Of a stretch of DNA of 64,000 nt, positions 1-12,513 are shown one piece after another. The notes below the pieces were generated by a model. The model did no database searches, had not been told where the DNA came from, and was given only the letters and a program-made list of their open reading frames with translations. Position 1 is the first letter of the stretch. Each line of letters begins with the position of its first letter. This DNA is from Devosia sp. ZB163. GTDB taxonomy: Bacteria > Pseudomonadota > Alphaproteobacteria > Rhizobiales > Devosiaceae. The stretch spans positions 167,778-231,777 of the forward strand of contig NZ_JAQRMY010000001.1 in assembly GCF_028613635.1 (NCBI RefSeq). Reading direction: 5' to 3'. Both the position numbers and the translations under genes were made by a program.

Positions 1-123
1 GACATAGCGCGGTTCGAACACGTTGAGCGGCCGCCGCGCAAACGGCAGCAGCAGCGCCCCCGAAAGCGGGAACACCGGGATGCTGGCCGGAATGTCGGCT
101 GGCGATTCGGGACGCTTCAGCAT
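1..123 (-). CDS. LON substrate-binding domain protein (5' part only)
   Basis: Partial gene: only the first 41 codons lie in the window and it continues past the left edge. The N-terminus reads FPLSGALLLPFARRPLNVFE followed by PRY, the usual opening of the LON substrate-binding (LonN, PF02190) domain found in stand-alone peptidase S16-like proteins that lack the protease half. It starts 14 bases after the thioredoxin gene stop on the same strand. A thioredoxin / LON-domain pair is common in alphaproteobacteria and suggests a protein quality-control role. Whether an ATPase or protease domain follows cannot be seen. Confidence 0.85.
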   Translation of the reverse strand, partial: MLKRPESPADIPASIPVFPLSGALLLPFARRPLNVFEPRYV

Positions 124-137
124 GGGCGGGGAACCTC

Positions 138-1085
138 CTAGCTGAACAGGAGCGCCGAAAGCAGCCGGCGTCCTTTCAGGGTAGCCGGATCCTTGGGGCC
201 CCAGGCATCGAACAGCTCGAGCAGCTTCTTGCGAGCGCCGTCCTCGTTCCAGGTCCGGTCGCGCTTCATCAGCGTCATCAGCGCCTCGGCGGCTTCGAGC
301 CGCTTCCCCTCGGCATTGTACTTCACCGCGAGGTCGAAGCGCGCCTGGTGATCGTCGGGGTTCTTCTCGAGCTGGGCGACGGTCTCGTCCGTCTCGCTGA
401 GGTCGGCCGCTTCACCCAGCAGCTTCAGCGACGCGAGCGTCGAGGTATAGTCATCACCCTTGCGTTCCGCTTCGGGCATCGTGTCGAGCACCGCCTGCGC
501 CTGCTCGGAATCGCCCGCCGCGAGAAAGACCTTGGCCATGCCGACGATGGCGCCCGGATGATCCGGCTGATGCTGCAGCACCATGCCGAAGAGTTGCGCC
601 GCCTGGTTGAGGTCACCAACCTTGAGCGCCTCCTGGGCCGCCTCCACGGCATTCTTGATCTCTTCCTCGATCGAGCCCGGGGCCGGCTGGCCGGCCGGGG
701 CACCGGAGATCACCTTCTCGGCGAAGCGCCGGACTTCGCTCTCGGGAATGGCGCCGAGGAACGCATCGACCGGCCGGCCGCCGGCAAAGGCGAAGACGGC
801 CGGGATCGACTGGATGCCGAGCTGCCCGGCGATCCCCGGGTTCTCGTCGATGTTGATCTTCACCAGCCGGATCTTGCCCTGCTTCTCGTTGATGACCTTT
901 TCGAGATTGGGCGTCAGTTGCCGGCACGGCCCGCACCAGGGCGCCCAGAAGTCGACCAGCACGGGCGCTTCGAGCGAGGCGTCGATCACGTCGGCCTTGA
1001 AGGCGCGATCGGTCGAATCCTTGATCAGCGCCGCCGGCGGATTCGCGGCGGAAGTGGTGGCGGTATTGAGTTCGTTGAGCGACAT
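138..1085 (-). CDS. Thioredoxin-TPR co-chaperone, CnoX/YbbN type
   Basis: 315 residues. Residues about 25-130 are a thioredoxin fold with the active site WCGPC (Cys51, Cys54). The remainder, about 145-310, is alpha-helical TPR-like sequence. This two-part layout is that of YbbN/CnoX, a redox-regulated holdase that hands clients to GroEL and DnaK. E. coli CnoX has lost the CxxC; here it is intact, so the protein may keep thioredoxin activity, as alphaproteobacterial homologues do. There is no signal peptide, so it is cytoplasmic. It is probably co-transcribed with the downstream LON-domain gene. Confidence 0.9.
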   Translation of the reverse strand: MSLNELNTATTSAANPPAALIKDSTDRAFKADVIDASLEAPVLVDFWAPWCGPCRQLTPNLEKVINEKQGKIRLVKINIDENPGIAGQLGIQSIPAVFAFAGGRPVDAFLGAIPESEVRRFAEKVISGAPAGQPAPGSIEEEIKNAVEAAQEALKVGDLNQAAQLFGMVLQHQPDHPGAIVGMAKVFLAAGDSEQAQAVLDTMPEAERKGDDYTSTLASLKLLGEAADLSETDETVAQLEKNPDDHQARFDLAVKYNAEGKRLEAAEALMTLMKRDRTWNEDGARKKLLELFDAWGPKDPATLKGRRLLSALLFS

Positions 1086-1294
1086 GCTGCTTGTTTCCTA
1101 CTCGGACGGGTCCCTGCGAGGCCCGTATCGCCTTGTTTTTTCTGCGCCCCGAAGGGTCTCATGGGCAAGGTTTAGCATGCCTTGCACAAGACCAGAATTA
1201 TCGGTTGCAAACCCGCTTTCGATTGGGCATATAGGCCCGCGTCGACGAGATGCCAAGCGCAACTGCGGTTGCCGAGGCGGCGTGGACATGGAGT

Positions 1295-1369
1295 GCGGGT
1301 GTAGCTCAGGGGTAGAGCATAACCTTGCCAAGGTTAGGGTCGAGGGTTCGAATCCCTTCGCCCGCTCCA
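1295..1369 (+). tRNA. tRNA-Gly (anticodon GCC)
   Basis: A 75-nt cloverleaf. The acceptor stem GCGGGTG pairs with CGCCCGC, the anticodon loop TTGCCAA gives GCC (glycine), the T arm GGGTTCGAATCCC is canonical, and CCA is encoded at the 3' end. The discriminator base is T. It lies alone between the thioredoxin and LysR genes and is followed by a strong hairpin. Confidence 0.97.
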
Positions 1370-1401
1370 ATATCCTCCCGACATGTACGGGATGCGACAA
1401 G

Positions 1402-1429
1402 AGGCCGGACAGCTGTCCGGCCTTTCGCA
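1402..1429 (+). terminator. Hairpin terminator after tRNA-Gly
   Basis: A perfect 22-bp palindrome (1402-1423, arm AGGCCGGACAG) is followed by a short T-rich stretch, 33 bases after the tRNA. It can serve the tRNA on the plus strand and, being symmetric, also the LysR gene that ends at 1433 on the other strand. Confidence 0.7.
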
Positions 1430-1432
1430 TTT

Positions 1433-2326
1433 CTAGGCCCGGTACCGCAGCGCCTCGACCAGGAGGGCAAAGGCCGGCGAGGCCTGTCGCCGATGCGGGT
1501 AGTAGAGATGGTAGCCCTGAAAGTAGGGACACCAGTCGGCGAGCACCTCGACCAGCCGCCCCGCCTCGATGTGCGGCTGCACCAGGTCGATGGGAATGTA
1601 CGCCAGGCCCATCCCGTCGAGCGCCGCGTCGAGAATTGGCATGATGCTGTTGAAGGCGAGCTGGCCATCGACCCGGGCATTGATCTTGCGCCCGTCCTTC
1701 TCGAACTCCCAGGCATAAAGACTCCCCGCCGACGTCAGCCGGACGTTGAGGCAGCTGTGGCCGGTGAGGTCCTCCGGCCGTTCGGGTTGCGGATGCGCGG
1801 CAAAGTAGTCGGGCGAGGCAACCACAGCGAAACGCCAGTCGGGCCCGATGCGCACCGCGATCATGTCCTTTGCCAGCGCTTCGCCCAGCCGCACGCCCGC
1901 GTCGATCCGCTGCTCGACGATATTGGTGAAGCCGTGGTCGATGATGACCTCGACCTTGATGTCGGGGTGCTCTCGGAGGAAGGCGTTGAGCCGAGGCTGC
2001 AGCACCATGCTGATCACCGAATCCGAGCAGGTGAGCCGCACCGTCCCGGCCGCCCGGTCTCTCAGGTCACCGAGCGCATCGAGTTCGGTCTCGATCTGCT
2101 CCAGGTGCGGGCCGATCGAGCGCAGCAGGCGCTCGCCCGCTTCGGTCGCCGAGACATTGCGGGTCGTGCGCGACAACAGGCGCAGGCCGAGCCGCTCCTC
2201 CAGCCCCCTCATCGTATGGCTGAGCGCCGATGGCGACACGCCCAGCTTCTTCGCCGCGCGCGTGAAGCTCCGTTCGCTGGCAACCGCGACGAAGGCCACG
2301 AGGTCGTTAATGTTGGCGCGCGGCAT
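1433..2326 (-). CDS. LysR-family transcriptional regulator
   Basis: 297 residues. The N-terminal winged helix-turn-helix (about 5-64; SFTRAAKKLGVSPSALSHTM) and the periplasmic-binding-protein-like effector domain (about 90-295) are typical of LTTRs; the subfamily resembles regulators of aldo-keto reductase and dehydrogenase operons. It is divergent from the cupin / alcohol dehydrogenase / aldo-keto reductase operon starting at 2453, which it most likely controls, with a shared 126-bp region between them. The effector is unknown. Confidence 0.9.
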   Translation of the reverse strand: MPRANINDLVAFVAVASERSFTRAAKKLGVSPSALSHTMRGLEERLGLRLLSRTTRNVSATEAGERLLRSIGPHLEQIETELDALGDLRDRAAGTVRLTCSDSVISMVLQPRLNAFLREHPDIKVEVIIDHGFTNIVEQRIDAGVRLGEALAKDMIAVRIGPDWRFAVVASPDYFAAHPQPERPEDLTGHSCLNVRLTSAGSLYAWEFEKDGRKINARVDGQLAFNSIMPILDAALDGMGLAYIPIDLVQPHIEAGRLVEVLADWCPYFQGYHLYYPHRRQASPAFALLVEALRYRA

Positions 2327-2364
2327 TGATGAATTCGCTTCACAGGTTCATGCGAACTCTACCC

Positions 2365-2392
2365 ACTAGTCCCGATTATAGGTGTTGACTAG
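2365..2392. promoter_or_regulatory. Candidate LysR operator / promoter
   Basis: In the region between the LysR gene and the cupin operon, CACTAGT and GACTAG form an interrupted dyad around a TATAAT read on the minus strand (2375-2380). Overlap of a dyad with the regulator's own -10 is typical of LTTR autoregulation. No convincing -35 was found, so this is a weak call. Confidence 0.3.
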
Positions 2393-2452
2393 CTTTTGCA
2401 CCGCCGCTCCCGGGACCATCACGACGGGGAGCGTTCAGCAAGGAGGCCAGCC

Positions 2453-2848
2453 ATGGAAATCACCCGTGCTGGATCGCAGCCTTCGGGCAAGGGCCCGGCG
2501 GACTGGTTCACCGGCACCGTTCGTATCGATCCTCTCTTCAATCGCTTCGACCCGGCTCGCGTCCAGGGGGCAAGCGTCACCTTCGAGCCGGGGGCTCGCA
2601 CTGCCTGGCACACGCATCCACTGGGCCAGACCCTCCTCGTGCTCTCCGGCGCGGGCCGGGTAAGGCGCTGGGGCGGCCCGATCGAGGAAATCCGTCCCGG
2701 CGATATCGTGTGGTTCGCCCCGGGAGAAAAGCACTGGCATGGGGCGGGGCCATCGACCGCCATGACCCATGTCGCGATCCACGAAGTCCAGGACGGCCGG
2801 ACCGTCGACTGGATGGAACACGTCACGGACGCCGATTACGGCGCCTGA
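2453..2848 (+). CDS. Small cupin protein, (R)-mandelonitrile-lyase-like family
   Basis: 131 residues, a single cupin barrel. Metal-ligand motif 1 includes HTHPLGQ and motif 2 ends in PGEKHWHG. The sequence resembles the small cupins annotated as (R)-mandelonitrile lyase (Granulicella HNL family) or carboxymuconolactone-linked cupins; family members bind Mn or Fe, and the natural substrate is usually unknown. The start at 2453 is chosen because AAGGAGG lies 7 bases upstream; an open extension to 2396 has no ribosome site. First gene of a three-gene redox operon. Confidence 0.85.
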   Translation: MEITRAGSQPSGKGPADWFTGTVRIDPLFNRFDPARVQGASVTFEPGARTAWHTHPLGQTLLVLSGAGRVRRWGGPIEEIRPGDIVWFAPGEKHWHGAGPSTAMTHVAIHEVQDGRTVDWMEHVTDADYGA

Positions 2849-2883
2849 CGCCCGTCAACATCACCAGACTGAAAGGGGCAGGG

Positions 2884-4906
<2,023 letters not shown>

Positions 4907-4918
4907 CGGTGATGTGAA

Positions 4919-4974
4919 GGGCCGCCGGCCCTGCTGGCGGCCCGGTCCGGCGCAGGCTATAAGCGCTGCGCCGG
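4919..4974 (+). terminator. Two consecutive hairpins after the aldo-keto reductase
   Basis: Stem 1 is GGGCCGCC (4919-4926) with GGCGGCCC (4936-4943). Stem 2 is CCGGCGCAG (4947-4955) with CTGCGCCGG (4966-4974). Neither has a long T run, so they may slow RNA decay or act with Rho; they mark the end of the operon. Confidence 0.5.
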
Positions 4975-5001
4975 GGGGCGTCATTGAGGGTTGATACTCT
5001 T

Positions 5002-5871
5002 ATGCGCTTGTTACTGGCCGCCTTCGGGCTTGTTGCCGCCTGCCTGCCTGCCGTTGCGGCGGGCGACCCCTTCCCCGGCGCACCCCGCGCCAAGCTCCAT
5101 GTCCGCATCGAGTTCGCCGGCGCCAACCGGGTCGATCTTCCCAACAAGGTGGAATGGGCCGCCATCGAGGCCTGGCGCACGCTCGAGGTCGACTTCGCGC
5201 TCGTCGATGTCGGCAATGACGGCGTTGCTATCGTCGCGCCGGCCGGCGCCGCGGAGGTGCCGCCGGCCATGGCCGACCTCGAGGGCAAGATCGAGGCCTG
5301 CGGCGAGGACCAAAAGTGCCTCGCGGCGACCATGAAGGAATTCGCCGAGGCCAGCGCCGGAACGCCCGACATGTTCGCACAGATGACCGGGCAGCAGCCC
5401 GGCCGCTTCCGCAACTTCGCTGCCGACCTCCAAGGCACCTGCGCCACCGGAACCCTTGTGGTCCAGGATATCCTCTCCGGCGTCTACATCCCGCCGCCGG
5501 AGCCCGCCCGCGCCTACCGCTTCACCCGCGACGGCAACCTGACGCTGCCCCAGGACGATTTCGGCCTGATGGACTATGCCTGCCGCGTCGAGGTCAGCCT
5601 CGACCAGGCGACCGGCAACATGAGCCTGCGTCTCCCCGCCGCCAAGCTCGCCGTACCCGTGAAGCTCGGCCCCGGCGCCTTTACCGACGAAACCGCCGTG
5701 CCGCTCGTCGAGGACCTCCAGACCATCGAGATCTTCGATCAGCCCGCCGGTTCGGACGGCGCGTGGACCGGCGTCGCCGAACTGGAGGGGGCAGGAGCCG
5801 CCTCGCACAACTCGGGCCAGGTCGTCGCCCCGCTCAAGGCGCGCATCGTCTGGCGCCTCGTCGAGAGCTGA
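5002..5871 (+). CDS. Secreted protein of unknown function
   Basis: 289 residues with a Sec signal peptide (MRLLLAAFGLVAACLPAVAA, cleavage near residue 20). ATG 5002 is preferred over the upstream TTG 4984 because the signal sequence starts there. The mature protein has several cysteines (near residues 97, 105, 145 and 191) and no domain I recognise. Base composition matches its neighbours. It lies alone between two hairpins and convergent to tctA. Periplasmic location is inferred; no function is assigned. Confidence 0.7.
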   Translation: MRLLLAAFGLVAACLPAVAAGDPFPGAPRAKLHVRIEFAGANRVDLPNKVEWAAIEAWRTLEVDFALVDVGNDGVAIVAPAGAAEVPPAMADLEGKIEACGEDQKCLAATMKEFAEASAGTPDMFAQMTGQQPGRFRNFAADLQGTCATGTLVVQDILSGVYIPPPEPARAYRFTRDGNLTLPQDDFGLMDYACRVEVSLDQATGNMSLRLPAAKLAVPVKLGPGAFTDETAVPLVEDLQTIEIFDQPAGSDGAWTGVAELEGAGAASHNSGQVVAPLKARIVWRLVES

Positions 5872-5885
5872 TACAGCGCTACTGC

Positions 5886-5921
5886 GACCGGCCGGCAGGA
5901 GCCCCCTTCTGCCGGTCGGTC
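5886..5921. terminator. Bidirectional hairpin between convergent genes
   Basis: GACCGGCCGGCAG (5886-5898) pairs with CTGCCGGTCGGTC (5909-5921) with one wobble. It lies between the secreted-protein gene (ends 5871) and tctA (ends 5921 on the other strand). Confidence 0.6.
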
Positions 5922-7438
5922 TAGTCGCTGTCTGCGGCTACTGCGGCCAGCACCCGGCCCCGTCCTTGCGCCCGCAGCACCAGCGGCAGGATCAGCGCGA
6001 CCGCCGCGAGAAAGAGCAGTACCGCCGAAATCGGCGAGGTGAAGAGCACCATCACATCGCCCTGCGAGATGGCCAGCGCCCGCCGCAACTGCTGCTCGGC
6101 CATCGGCCCGAGGATCAGCCCGACGACCACCGGTGCGATCGGGAAGTGGAAGACCCGGAGCCCGTAGCCGAGGAGCCCGAACACCAGCAGCATGGCGAGC
6201 TCGAACACCGAGGGGTTGGCCCCGATCGTGCCGAGCGTCGCAAACATCAGGATGCCGCCATAGAGCCAGGGCTTGGGGATGGTGAGCAGCCGGACCCACA
6301 GCCCGATCAGCGGCAGGTTGAGGACGATCAGCATCAGGTTGGCGACGAGCAGGCTCGCGATCAGCCCCCAGACCAGCTGCGGGTTGGAGGTGAACAGCAG
6401 CGGGCCCGGCTGCAGCCCGTATTGTTGGAAGCCGGCGAGCATGATGGCCGCCGTCGCCGAAGTGGGCAGCCCCAGCGTGAGGAGCGGCACGAGTGTTCCC
6501 GCCGCCGAGGCGTTGTTGGCCGCCTCCGGTCCGGCGACACCCTCGATCGCTCCCTCCCCAAATTCCTCGGGGTGCTTGGAGAGCTTCTTTTCGACCGCAT
6601 AGGAAAAGAAGGTGCCGAGTTCGGCCCCACCCGCCGGCATGGCGCCGATCGGAAAGCCGATCACCGTGCCGCGCAGCCACGCCTTCCACGAGCGCGCCCA
6701 GTCCCGGGCGCTCATCCACAGCGACCCGCGCACCGGCTCGATCGATTCGGGCGCGCGCTTGCCCTGCGCCGCGACATAGAGAGTTTCGCCCACCGCGAAC
6801 ATGGCGACGGCCAGCGTCGTCACCTCGATGCCGTCGAGCAGCGAGGGATGGCTGAACGACAGGCGCGCCTGCCCGGTCTGGAGGTCGATGCCGACCAGCC
6901 CCAGCGTCAAGCCGATGAAGAGCGAGGTCAGCCCCCGCAGCGCCGAGTCGCCGAAGGCGGCCGAGACGGTGACGAAGGCCAGCACCATCAGCGCGAAGTA
7001 CTCACGCGGGCCGAAGGCGAGCGCAACGCTCACCACCCATGGCGCAAGGAAGGCAAGCGCCAGCGTGGCGATGAGCCCCGCGACGAAAGAACCGATGGCG
7101 GCCGTGGCAAGGGCCGGGCCGCCGCGGCCCTTCTTCGCCATCTTGTTTCCCTCGAGCGCGGTAACGATCGAGGCGCTCTCGCCCGGCGTGTTGAGCAGGA
7201 TCGACGTGGTCGAGCCGCCATACATGCCGCCATAGTAGATGCCGGCGAACATGATCAGCGAGCCGGCCGGATCGAGCTTGTAGGTGACGGGGAGGAGCAG
7301 CGCGACCGTGGTCGCCGGCCCGATGCCGGGGAGGACGCCGACGGCGGTCCCCAGCGTCACGCCGACCAGCGCGTAGAGGAGGTTGATCGGCTGGAGGGCA
7401 ACTGCGAGGCCCTGCCAGAGGAGGAGGAAAGTATCCAT
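5921..7438 (-). CDS. tctA: Tripartite tricarboxylate transporter, large membrane subunit
   Basis: 505 residues with about 11-12 hydrophobic segments. The family signatures [17 protein letters not shown] (near residue 38) and [20 protein letters not shown] (near residue 70) are both clear. TctA is the large permease of the TTT family, which couples uptake of citrate-like or dicarboxylate substrates to an ion gradient. Its ATG overlaps the tctB stop (TGATG), indicating translational coupling. Length is normal for the family. Confidence 0.95.
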   Translation of the reverse strand: MDTFLLLWQGLAVALQPINLLYALVGVTLGTAVGVLPGIGPATTVALLLPVTYKLDPAGSLIMFAGIYYGGMYGGSTTSILLNTPGESASIVTALEGNKMAKKGRGGPALATAAIGSFVAGLIATLALAFLAPWVVSVALAFGPREYFALMVLAFVTVSAAFGDSALRGLTSLFIGLTLGLVGIDLQTGQARLSFSHPSLLDGIEVTTLAVAMFAVGETLYVAAQGKRAPESIEPVRGSLWMSARDWARSWKAWLRGTVIGFPIGAMPAGGAELGTFFSYAVEKKLSKHPEEFGEGAIEGVAGPEAANNASAAGTLVPLLTLGLPTSATAAIMLAGFQQYGLQPGPLLFTSNPQLVWGLIASLLVANLMLIVLNLPLIGLWVRLLTIPKPWLYGGILMFATLGTIGANPSVFELAMLLVFGLLGYGLRVFHFPIAPVVVGLILGPMAEQQLRRALAISQGDVMVLFTSPISAVLLFLAAVALILPLVLRAQGRGRVLAAVAADSD

Positions 7439-7983
7439 CAGGCAACGCCTCCGAACAGGCTGGACACGGCTGTGCCGATGCCTGTCACGACAGTCACCAG
7501 CGCCGCCTCGAGCGGGCCGCGCGGCAGCGTCAGAGACAGCCCGCGCGCGAAGATGAGCCAGATGATGCTGGCGAAAAGGATTCCGGCGGGAATGGTGAGC
7601 CACATCTTGCGCGCACCGAACCCGCGCGCGACGAAGCCGAAGAGCAGGCCCGTGGCGATCGAGAAGCCGGCGATGCTGATGGTCGCAAGCTGGAGGACCA
7701 GCCCTCCGACGATCCACAGCACCGGGGCGAACTCCTGCGGCTCGCGCTCGGGAAAGTCGCCGCGCCAGGCTTCAATCACGGTCCAGAAGGCGAGGCCGCC
7801 CAGGCAGATGGCAATGGCATAGGGGATGGTTTGCGGCCCGATGCGGGCATAAGCGCCGCCACCGCCGAGCCGCGACGCGTCCCAGGCGACCACCGCCGCG
7901 AGCAGCGCCAGCCCTGCCGCAATGATGAGCGCCGCCCAATCGGGGCGGCGCGTATTTGCGTTGGTGCCGGTCGGCATCGTCAT
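7438..7983 (-). CDS. tctB: Tripartite tricarboxylate transporter, small membrane subunit
   Basis: 181 residues, four predicted membrane segments (about 18-36, 51-68, 85-120 split, 130-170), as in TctB proteins. The sequence is poorly conserved in this family; assignment rests on length, topology and its place between tctC and tctA. It overlaps both neighbours (ATGA with tctC, TGATG with tctA). A second possible ATG lies two codons downstream. Confidence 0.9.
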   Translation of the reverse strand: MTMPTGTNANTRRPDWAALIIAAGLALLAAVVAWDASRLGGGGAYARIGPQTIPYAIAICLGGLAFWTVIEAWRGDFPEREPQEFAPVLWIVGGLVLQLATISIAGFSIATGLLFGFVARGFGARKMWLTIPAGILFASIIWLIFARGLSLTLPRGPLEAALVTVVTGIGTAVSSLFGGVA

Positions 7984-8930
7984 TCCACGAGGCCGATGTC
8001 CTTGAGGATCGCGGTCGTCGCCTCGATCTCGGTGGCGAGCTGGGCCTTGAACGCATCACCGGCAAGCCAGGTGTTGTTCCAGCCCTTGGTCTCGAGCGTC
8101 TTCTTCCAGGTTTCCGAGTTCACCATCTTCTCGATGTCGGCGGTGATGGCCGCGACCTGCTCGGCCGAGAGGTCGGGGCCGGCCCAGACGCCGCGCCAGT
8201 TCTGCACCACGAGATCGACGCCGCCTTCCTTGAAGGTCGGCCCGTCGATGATGGCGACCTTTTCCGGCGCCGAGACGCCGATGACGCGCAGCGCGCCGGC
8301 CTCGACCTGGCTCTGGAACTCGCCATAGCCCGAAATGCCGACGGTGACCTGGCTGCCAAGCACGGCCGCGAGGGCCTCGCCGCCGCCCGAGAAGGCGACA
8401 TAGTTGACGGCCTTGGGATCGACCCCTGCGGTCTTGGCGAACAGGCCCGCCGTGATGTGGTCGGTGCCGCCGGCCGAGCCGCCGGCCCACGACACGCTGC
8501 CCGGGTCGGCCTTGAGCTTGGCGACGAGGTCGGCCAGCGTCTTGATGTCGGAGGCCGCCGGCACGACGATGACTTCGTACTCGCCGGTCAGGCGGGCGAT
8601 CGGGGTCACCGCGTCGAGCGTCACCGGGGCCTTGTTGGTGAGGATGGCGCCGACCATCACATAGCCGCCCACGATCAGCCGGCTCGGATCGCCCTTGGCT
8701 TCCTGCGCGAACTGGGCGAGGCCGATGGTGCCGCCGGCGCCGGGAACGTTGGTCACCTGCACATTGCCCGAGATGCCTTCGGCGGTCAGCGCCTCCTGCA
8801 TGGCGCGGGCGGTCTGGTCCCAGCCGCCGCCGGGCGCCGCGGGCGCCATGATCGAATAGTCGGCCGCCATGACGCCAGCCGGCAGCGCCAGCGCCCCGGC
8901 GAGAAATGCTGTCGCGAGAAGATGCTTCAT
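7980..8930 (-). CDS. tctC: Tripartite tricarboxylate transporter, solute-binding protein
   Basis: 316 residues. A signal peptide (to about AA at residue 23) is followed by [18 protein letters not shown], the PGGxxD hallmark of the Bug/TctC family, in which this loop binds a carboxylate of the ligand. ATG 8930 starts directly at the signal sequence. It leads the tctCBA operon. The ligand (citrate, other carboxylates, or another small acid) cannot be read from the sequence. Confidence 0.93.
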   Translation of the reverse strand: MKHLLATAFLAGALALPAGVMAADYSIMAPAAPGGGWDQTARAMQEALTAEGISGNVQVTNVPGAGGTIGLAQFAQEAKGDPSRLIVGGYVMVGAILTNKAPVTLDAVTPIARLTGEYEVIVVPAASDIKTLADLVAKLKADPGSVSWAGGSAGGTDHITAGLFAKTAGVDPKAVNYVAFSGGGEALAAVLGSQVTVGISGYGEFQSQVEAGALRVIGVSAPEKVAIIDGPTFKEGGVDLVVQNWRGVWAGPDLSAEQVAAITADIEKMVNSETWKKTLETKGWNNTWLAGDAFKAQLATEIEATTAILKDIGLVE

Positions 8931-9150
8931 TGCCAGTCCTCCATGTAGGCCGCGCGTCGGCGACCTGCCCTGTTCACTGGGATGGTGTCCCGGACGGTCA
9001 TGCGACAGCGCGCGGACTTGGGTTGCCGCGGCACGAGACCGATTGTCGGGGTCCTCCCAGACTCCTCGGCCGAACGTTTTTACGCCTCGGCCATCCGGGA
9101 AGCAAAGCACATGAAGCTGTCGCCAACCTGACGCTGGCCGATCCGACGGC

Positions 9151-9248
9151 TCCCCTCCCCCTTGAGGGGAGGGGTTGGGGGTGGGGGTCCATCGGTGATC
9201 GCCGCACCACCCCCTCCCTCGATCCCTCCCCTCAAGGGGGAGGGAGGC
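9151..9248. repeat. GC-rich two-arm palindromic repeat, copy 1
   Basis: About 98 bp. Arm one has CCCTCCCCCTTGAGGGGAGG followed by a G-rich tail; arm two is its inverse (CCTCCCCTCAAGGGGGAGG); the two are joined by a spacer around ATCGGTGATC. The same mosaic recurs at least eight times in this window, always between genes or at gene edges, as in rhizobial REP/BIME-like elements. It fills most of the 339-bp gap between tctC and the next gene; the remaining upstream part holds the tctC promoter region, where I see no clear motif. Confidence 0.85.
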
Positions 9249-9269
9249 GAAGGCCGAGAGTCTCGCGGG

Positions 9270-10334
9270 CTACTGGATGCTCAACGCGTCGTTCCAGCGC
9301 CGGATCAGCCGGGCCCGCTTCACCTGGTCGAGATAGACCATCAGCCCCGGGCTGACCGGTACCGGCCGCAGCTGGTTGCCGAGCGCCTGCTGCATGGCGT
9401 TGGCCGTGTTATCGCCGGTGACATCGGGATTGAGCGCCGCGATCTGCAGTTGCTGCGCCATGATCGTCTGGCCCTCGGCCGACATGAAGAACTCGAGATA
9501 GCGCCGCCCCAGTTCCGGGTTGGCCGCCGCCTTGGGCACGAGCCCGATGCGCGAGGTGACGATCGTGTAGTCGGCCGGGAGCACGATGCCCAGGTCCGGG
9601 TTCCGCGCCGCCGCCTCGGCCGCATAGGAGCCGAGGATGTTGTAGCCGAAGACGAACCTGCCGTCGGCGACGCGATCGACGATGGCCGAGGTGGTCGAAT
9701 AGAGCTTCACCCCCGCCGCGCCCATGGCGCTGACCAGCGTCCACAGGTCCGAGTACTGCTCCTGGTCGCGCGAGAAGAACATGAAGCCCACGCCCGAGCG
9801 CTCGATGTCGTAGGTGCCGATCCGGCCGTGGATCGCGTCGGCATTGGTCTTGAGGTACTGGATCAGCTCGGCCCGCGTCGACGGCGGCTTCGTGCCGGCA
9901 AAGCTGGGCTTGTGGTAGATGAAGACCGCCGGCTCGTAGGTGAGCGCATAGGCCGTGTTGCGCCAGTTGGCCCAGCGCGGCCAGCTCTCCGCCAGCGGCA
10001 CGTCGCTTTCCTGCGCATAGCCGTCATTGGCGAGCTTCACCTGCAGGTCCATCGAGGACGAGAAGGCGAAGTCCGCCGTCACCCCACCAGCATCGGTCTC
10101 GGCAACCACGCGGTCGAAGATGTCCACCGTCTGCAGGTCCTCGTAGGCAACCGCGATATCCGGGTTCGCCGCCTGGAACGCGGCGATCATCGGCCGCGCC
10201 AGCGGCTCGTCGAGGGACGAATAGACCGTCACCTTGCGCGCCTCCCCGGAGCCGTCGATTGCCGGGTAGAGCTTGAGCTCGGCCAGGGCGGGCGTGGCGA
10301 GCAGGACGGTAAGGAACACGAGCAGTCTGATCAT
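9270..10334 (-). CDS. Periplasmic solute-binding protein, family 1 / ferric type, likely sensory
   Basis: 354 residues, signal peptide ending at ALA (residue 18). The rest is a two-lobed type II binding protein related to Fe3+ / phosphoglycerate-type SBPs (VTVYSSLDEPLARPMIAAFQ). No permease or ATPase follows. Instead it is divergent from a response regulator and histidine kinase 140 bp away. By analogy with PgtC and BctC-type systems, where a binding protein feeds a TctDE-like kinase, it may be a ligand sensor for that kinase rather than a transporter part. This is inference from context. Confidence 0.8.
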   Translation of the reverse strand: MIRLLVFLTVLLATPALAELKLYPAIDGSGEARKVTVYSSLDEPLARPMIAAFQAANPDIAVAYEDLQTVDIFDRVVAETDAGGVTADFAFSSSMDLQVKLANDGYAQESDVPLAESWPRWANWRNTAYALTYEPAVFIYHKPSFAGTKPPSTRAELIQYLKTNADAIHGRIGTYDIERSGVGFMFFSRDQEQYSDLWTLVSAMGAAGVKLYSTTSAIVDRVADGRFVFGYNILGSYAAEAAARNPDLGIVLPADYTIVTSRIGLVPKAAANPELGRRYLEFFMSAEGQTIMAQQLQIAALNPDVTGDNTANAMQQALGNQLRPVPVSPGLMVYLDQVKRARLIRRWNDALSIQ

Positions 10335-10474
10335 GGGGCGGGACCATGCGCTTTGACCCGCGCCTCCCGCAAGACCCCAGCGCCCGCTGCCTGCCCTTCT
10401 TCCAGCAGCGCCGGATGAGAGGGGTGGGCAGCAATCGCCGCGCGTTCTAGGTTCCCGCCCCGGGGGAGAACCGC

Positions 10475-11145
<671 letters not shown>

Positions 11146-11146
<1 letters not shown>

Positions 11147-12513
11147 TGGCGCGCCCCTATTCCCTGCGCCGGCGCCTCCTCGTCTGGCTCACCCTCGCGC
11201 TGATCGCCGTGGCGGCGCTGGCCATCGCCGATACCTGGCGCGAGGCGCGCGACACCGCCAGCTCGCTCTCCGACCGCGTCCTCGCCGGCTCCGTCCTCGC
11301 CATCGCCGAGCGCGTCATCGTCACCGAGGACGGTGCGCTCGAGGTCGACGTGCCCTATGTCGCGCTCGAGATGCTGACCTCCGCCGCGCAGGACCGCGTC
11401 TTCTACCGGGTCGATGGGCCGGCGGGCTTCATCACCGGCTACCAGAACCTGCCCACCCTCGCCGGGGCGGGACCGGAGATCGTCTATTCGGATGCCCATT
11501 TCCGCGGCGAGCCGATCCGCATCGCCGTGCTCCGCCGCGCCGCCTCGTCGGGCGTCAGCGCCATTCCCTTCACCGTGACCGTGGCCGAGACCACCATCGC
11601 GCGAAGCCAGCTGACCCAGACCCTGCTGCTGCGCTCCGCCATCCGCCTGACGCTCCTGATCGTCGTCGCCGGCATCATCCTCTGGCTCGCCGTCGGCTTC
11701 GCCCTCGCCCCGCTCTACCGGCTGCGCGACGCCATATCGAAGCGCGCGCTCGATGATCTGAGCCCGATCGAGCAGCAGGTGCCCAAGGAAGTGCAGGGCC
11801 TCGTCGATACGATCAACTCGTTCATGACCCGGCTGTCATCCGCGCTGGAGGCGCTGCGCCATTTCACCGGCAATGCCAGCCACCAGCTGCGCACCCAGCT
11901 CGCCCTCGCCCAGCGCGCCGAGACGCCCGAGGCCGCCCGCGCCGCCGCCGGCGCCGCCGATGCGGCGGTGGTGCACGCCGAGCGCGTGCTCGCCCAGTTG
12001 CTGCTGCTCGCTCGCATCGACGAGGCGGCGTCCGACCGGCTGGGCTTTTCCACCATCGATCTCACCGATCTCGCTCGCGAGCGCACCGGCGAATACGTCG
12101 TCCGCGCCCATGCCGCGGGCATCGACCTCGGCTTCGAGGGCGGCGAGCCTGCGCCGGTCGCGGCCGATCCGATGCTGCTCGGCGAACTGATCGGCAACCT
12201 GATCGAGAACGCCATGGCCTATGCCGGCGATGGCGCCGAAGCGACGGTTCGCGTGGTGCCGGAGGGCGATGATGTGGTGCTCGAGGTCGCCGATACCGGG
12301 CGCGGCCTACCCCAAGGCCAGGTCGCCACGGTGCGCAAGCGCTTCAGCCGCGGCGAAAGCGAAAGGCCGGGCGCGGGGCTCGGCCTTTCGATCGTCGAGG
12401 AGATTGCCGCGCTGTTCGGCGGCGCCGTGACGGTCGCCTCCGAAGCGGGCCGGGGCTTTGCCGTCACGGTCCGCCTGCCGCGGGCCAAATCCGATCAGAT
12501 CACTTCGAGATAG
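11146..12513 (+). CDS. Sensor histidine kinase (TctE-like)
   Basis: 455 residues: TM1 about 9-28, a periplasmic 2CSK-N-type sensor region about 30-165, TM2 about 167-190, HAMP, then HisKA with His246 in NASHQLRTQL, N-box LIENAMAYA, and G-boxes VADTGRGLP and GAGLGLSIVEE. In most TctE-type H-boxes the residue two after Arg is proline (HQLRTP); here it is Gln. That proline supports phosphatase/kinase geometry, so signalling balance may differ. ATG 11146 is preferred to TTG 11143. The last 19 bases overlap the convergent GH172 gene. Confidence 0.92.
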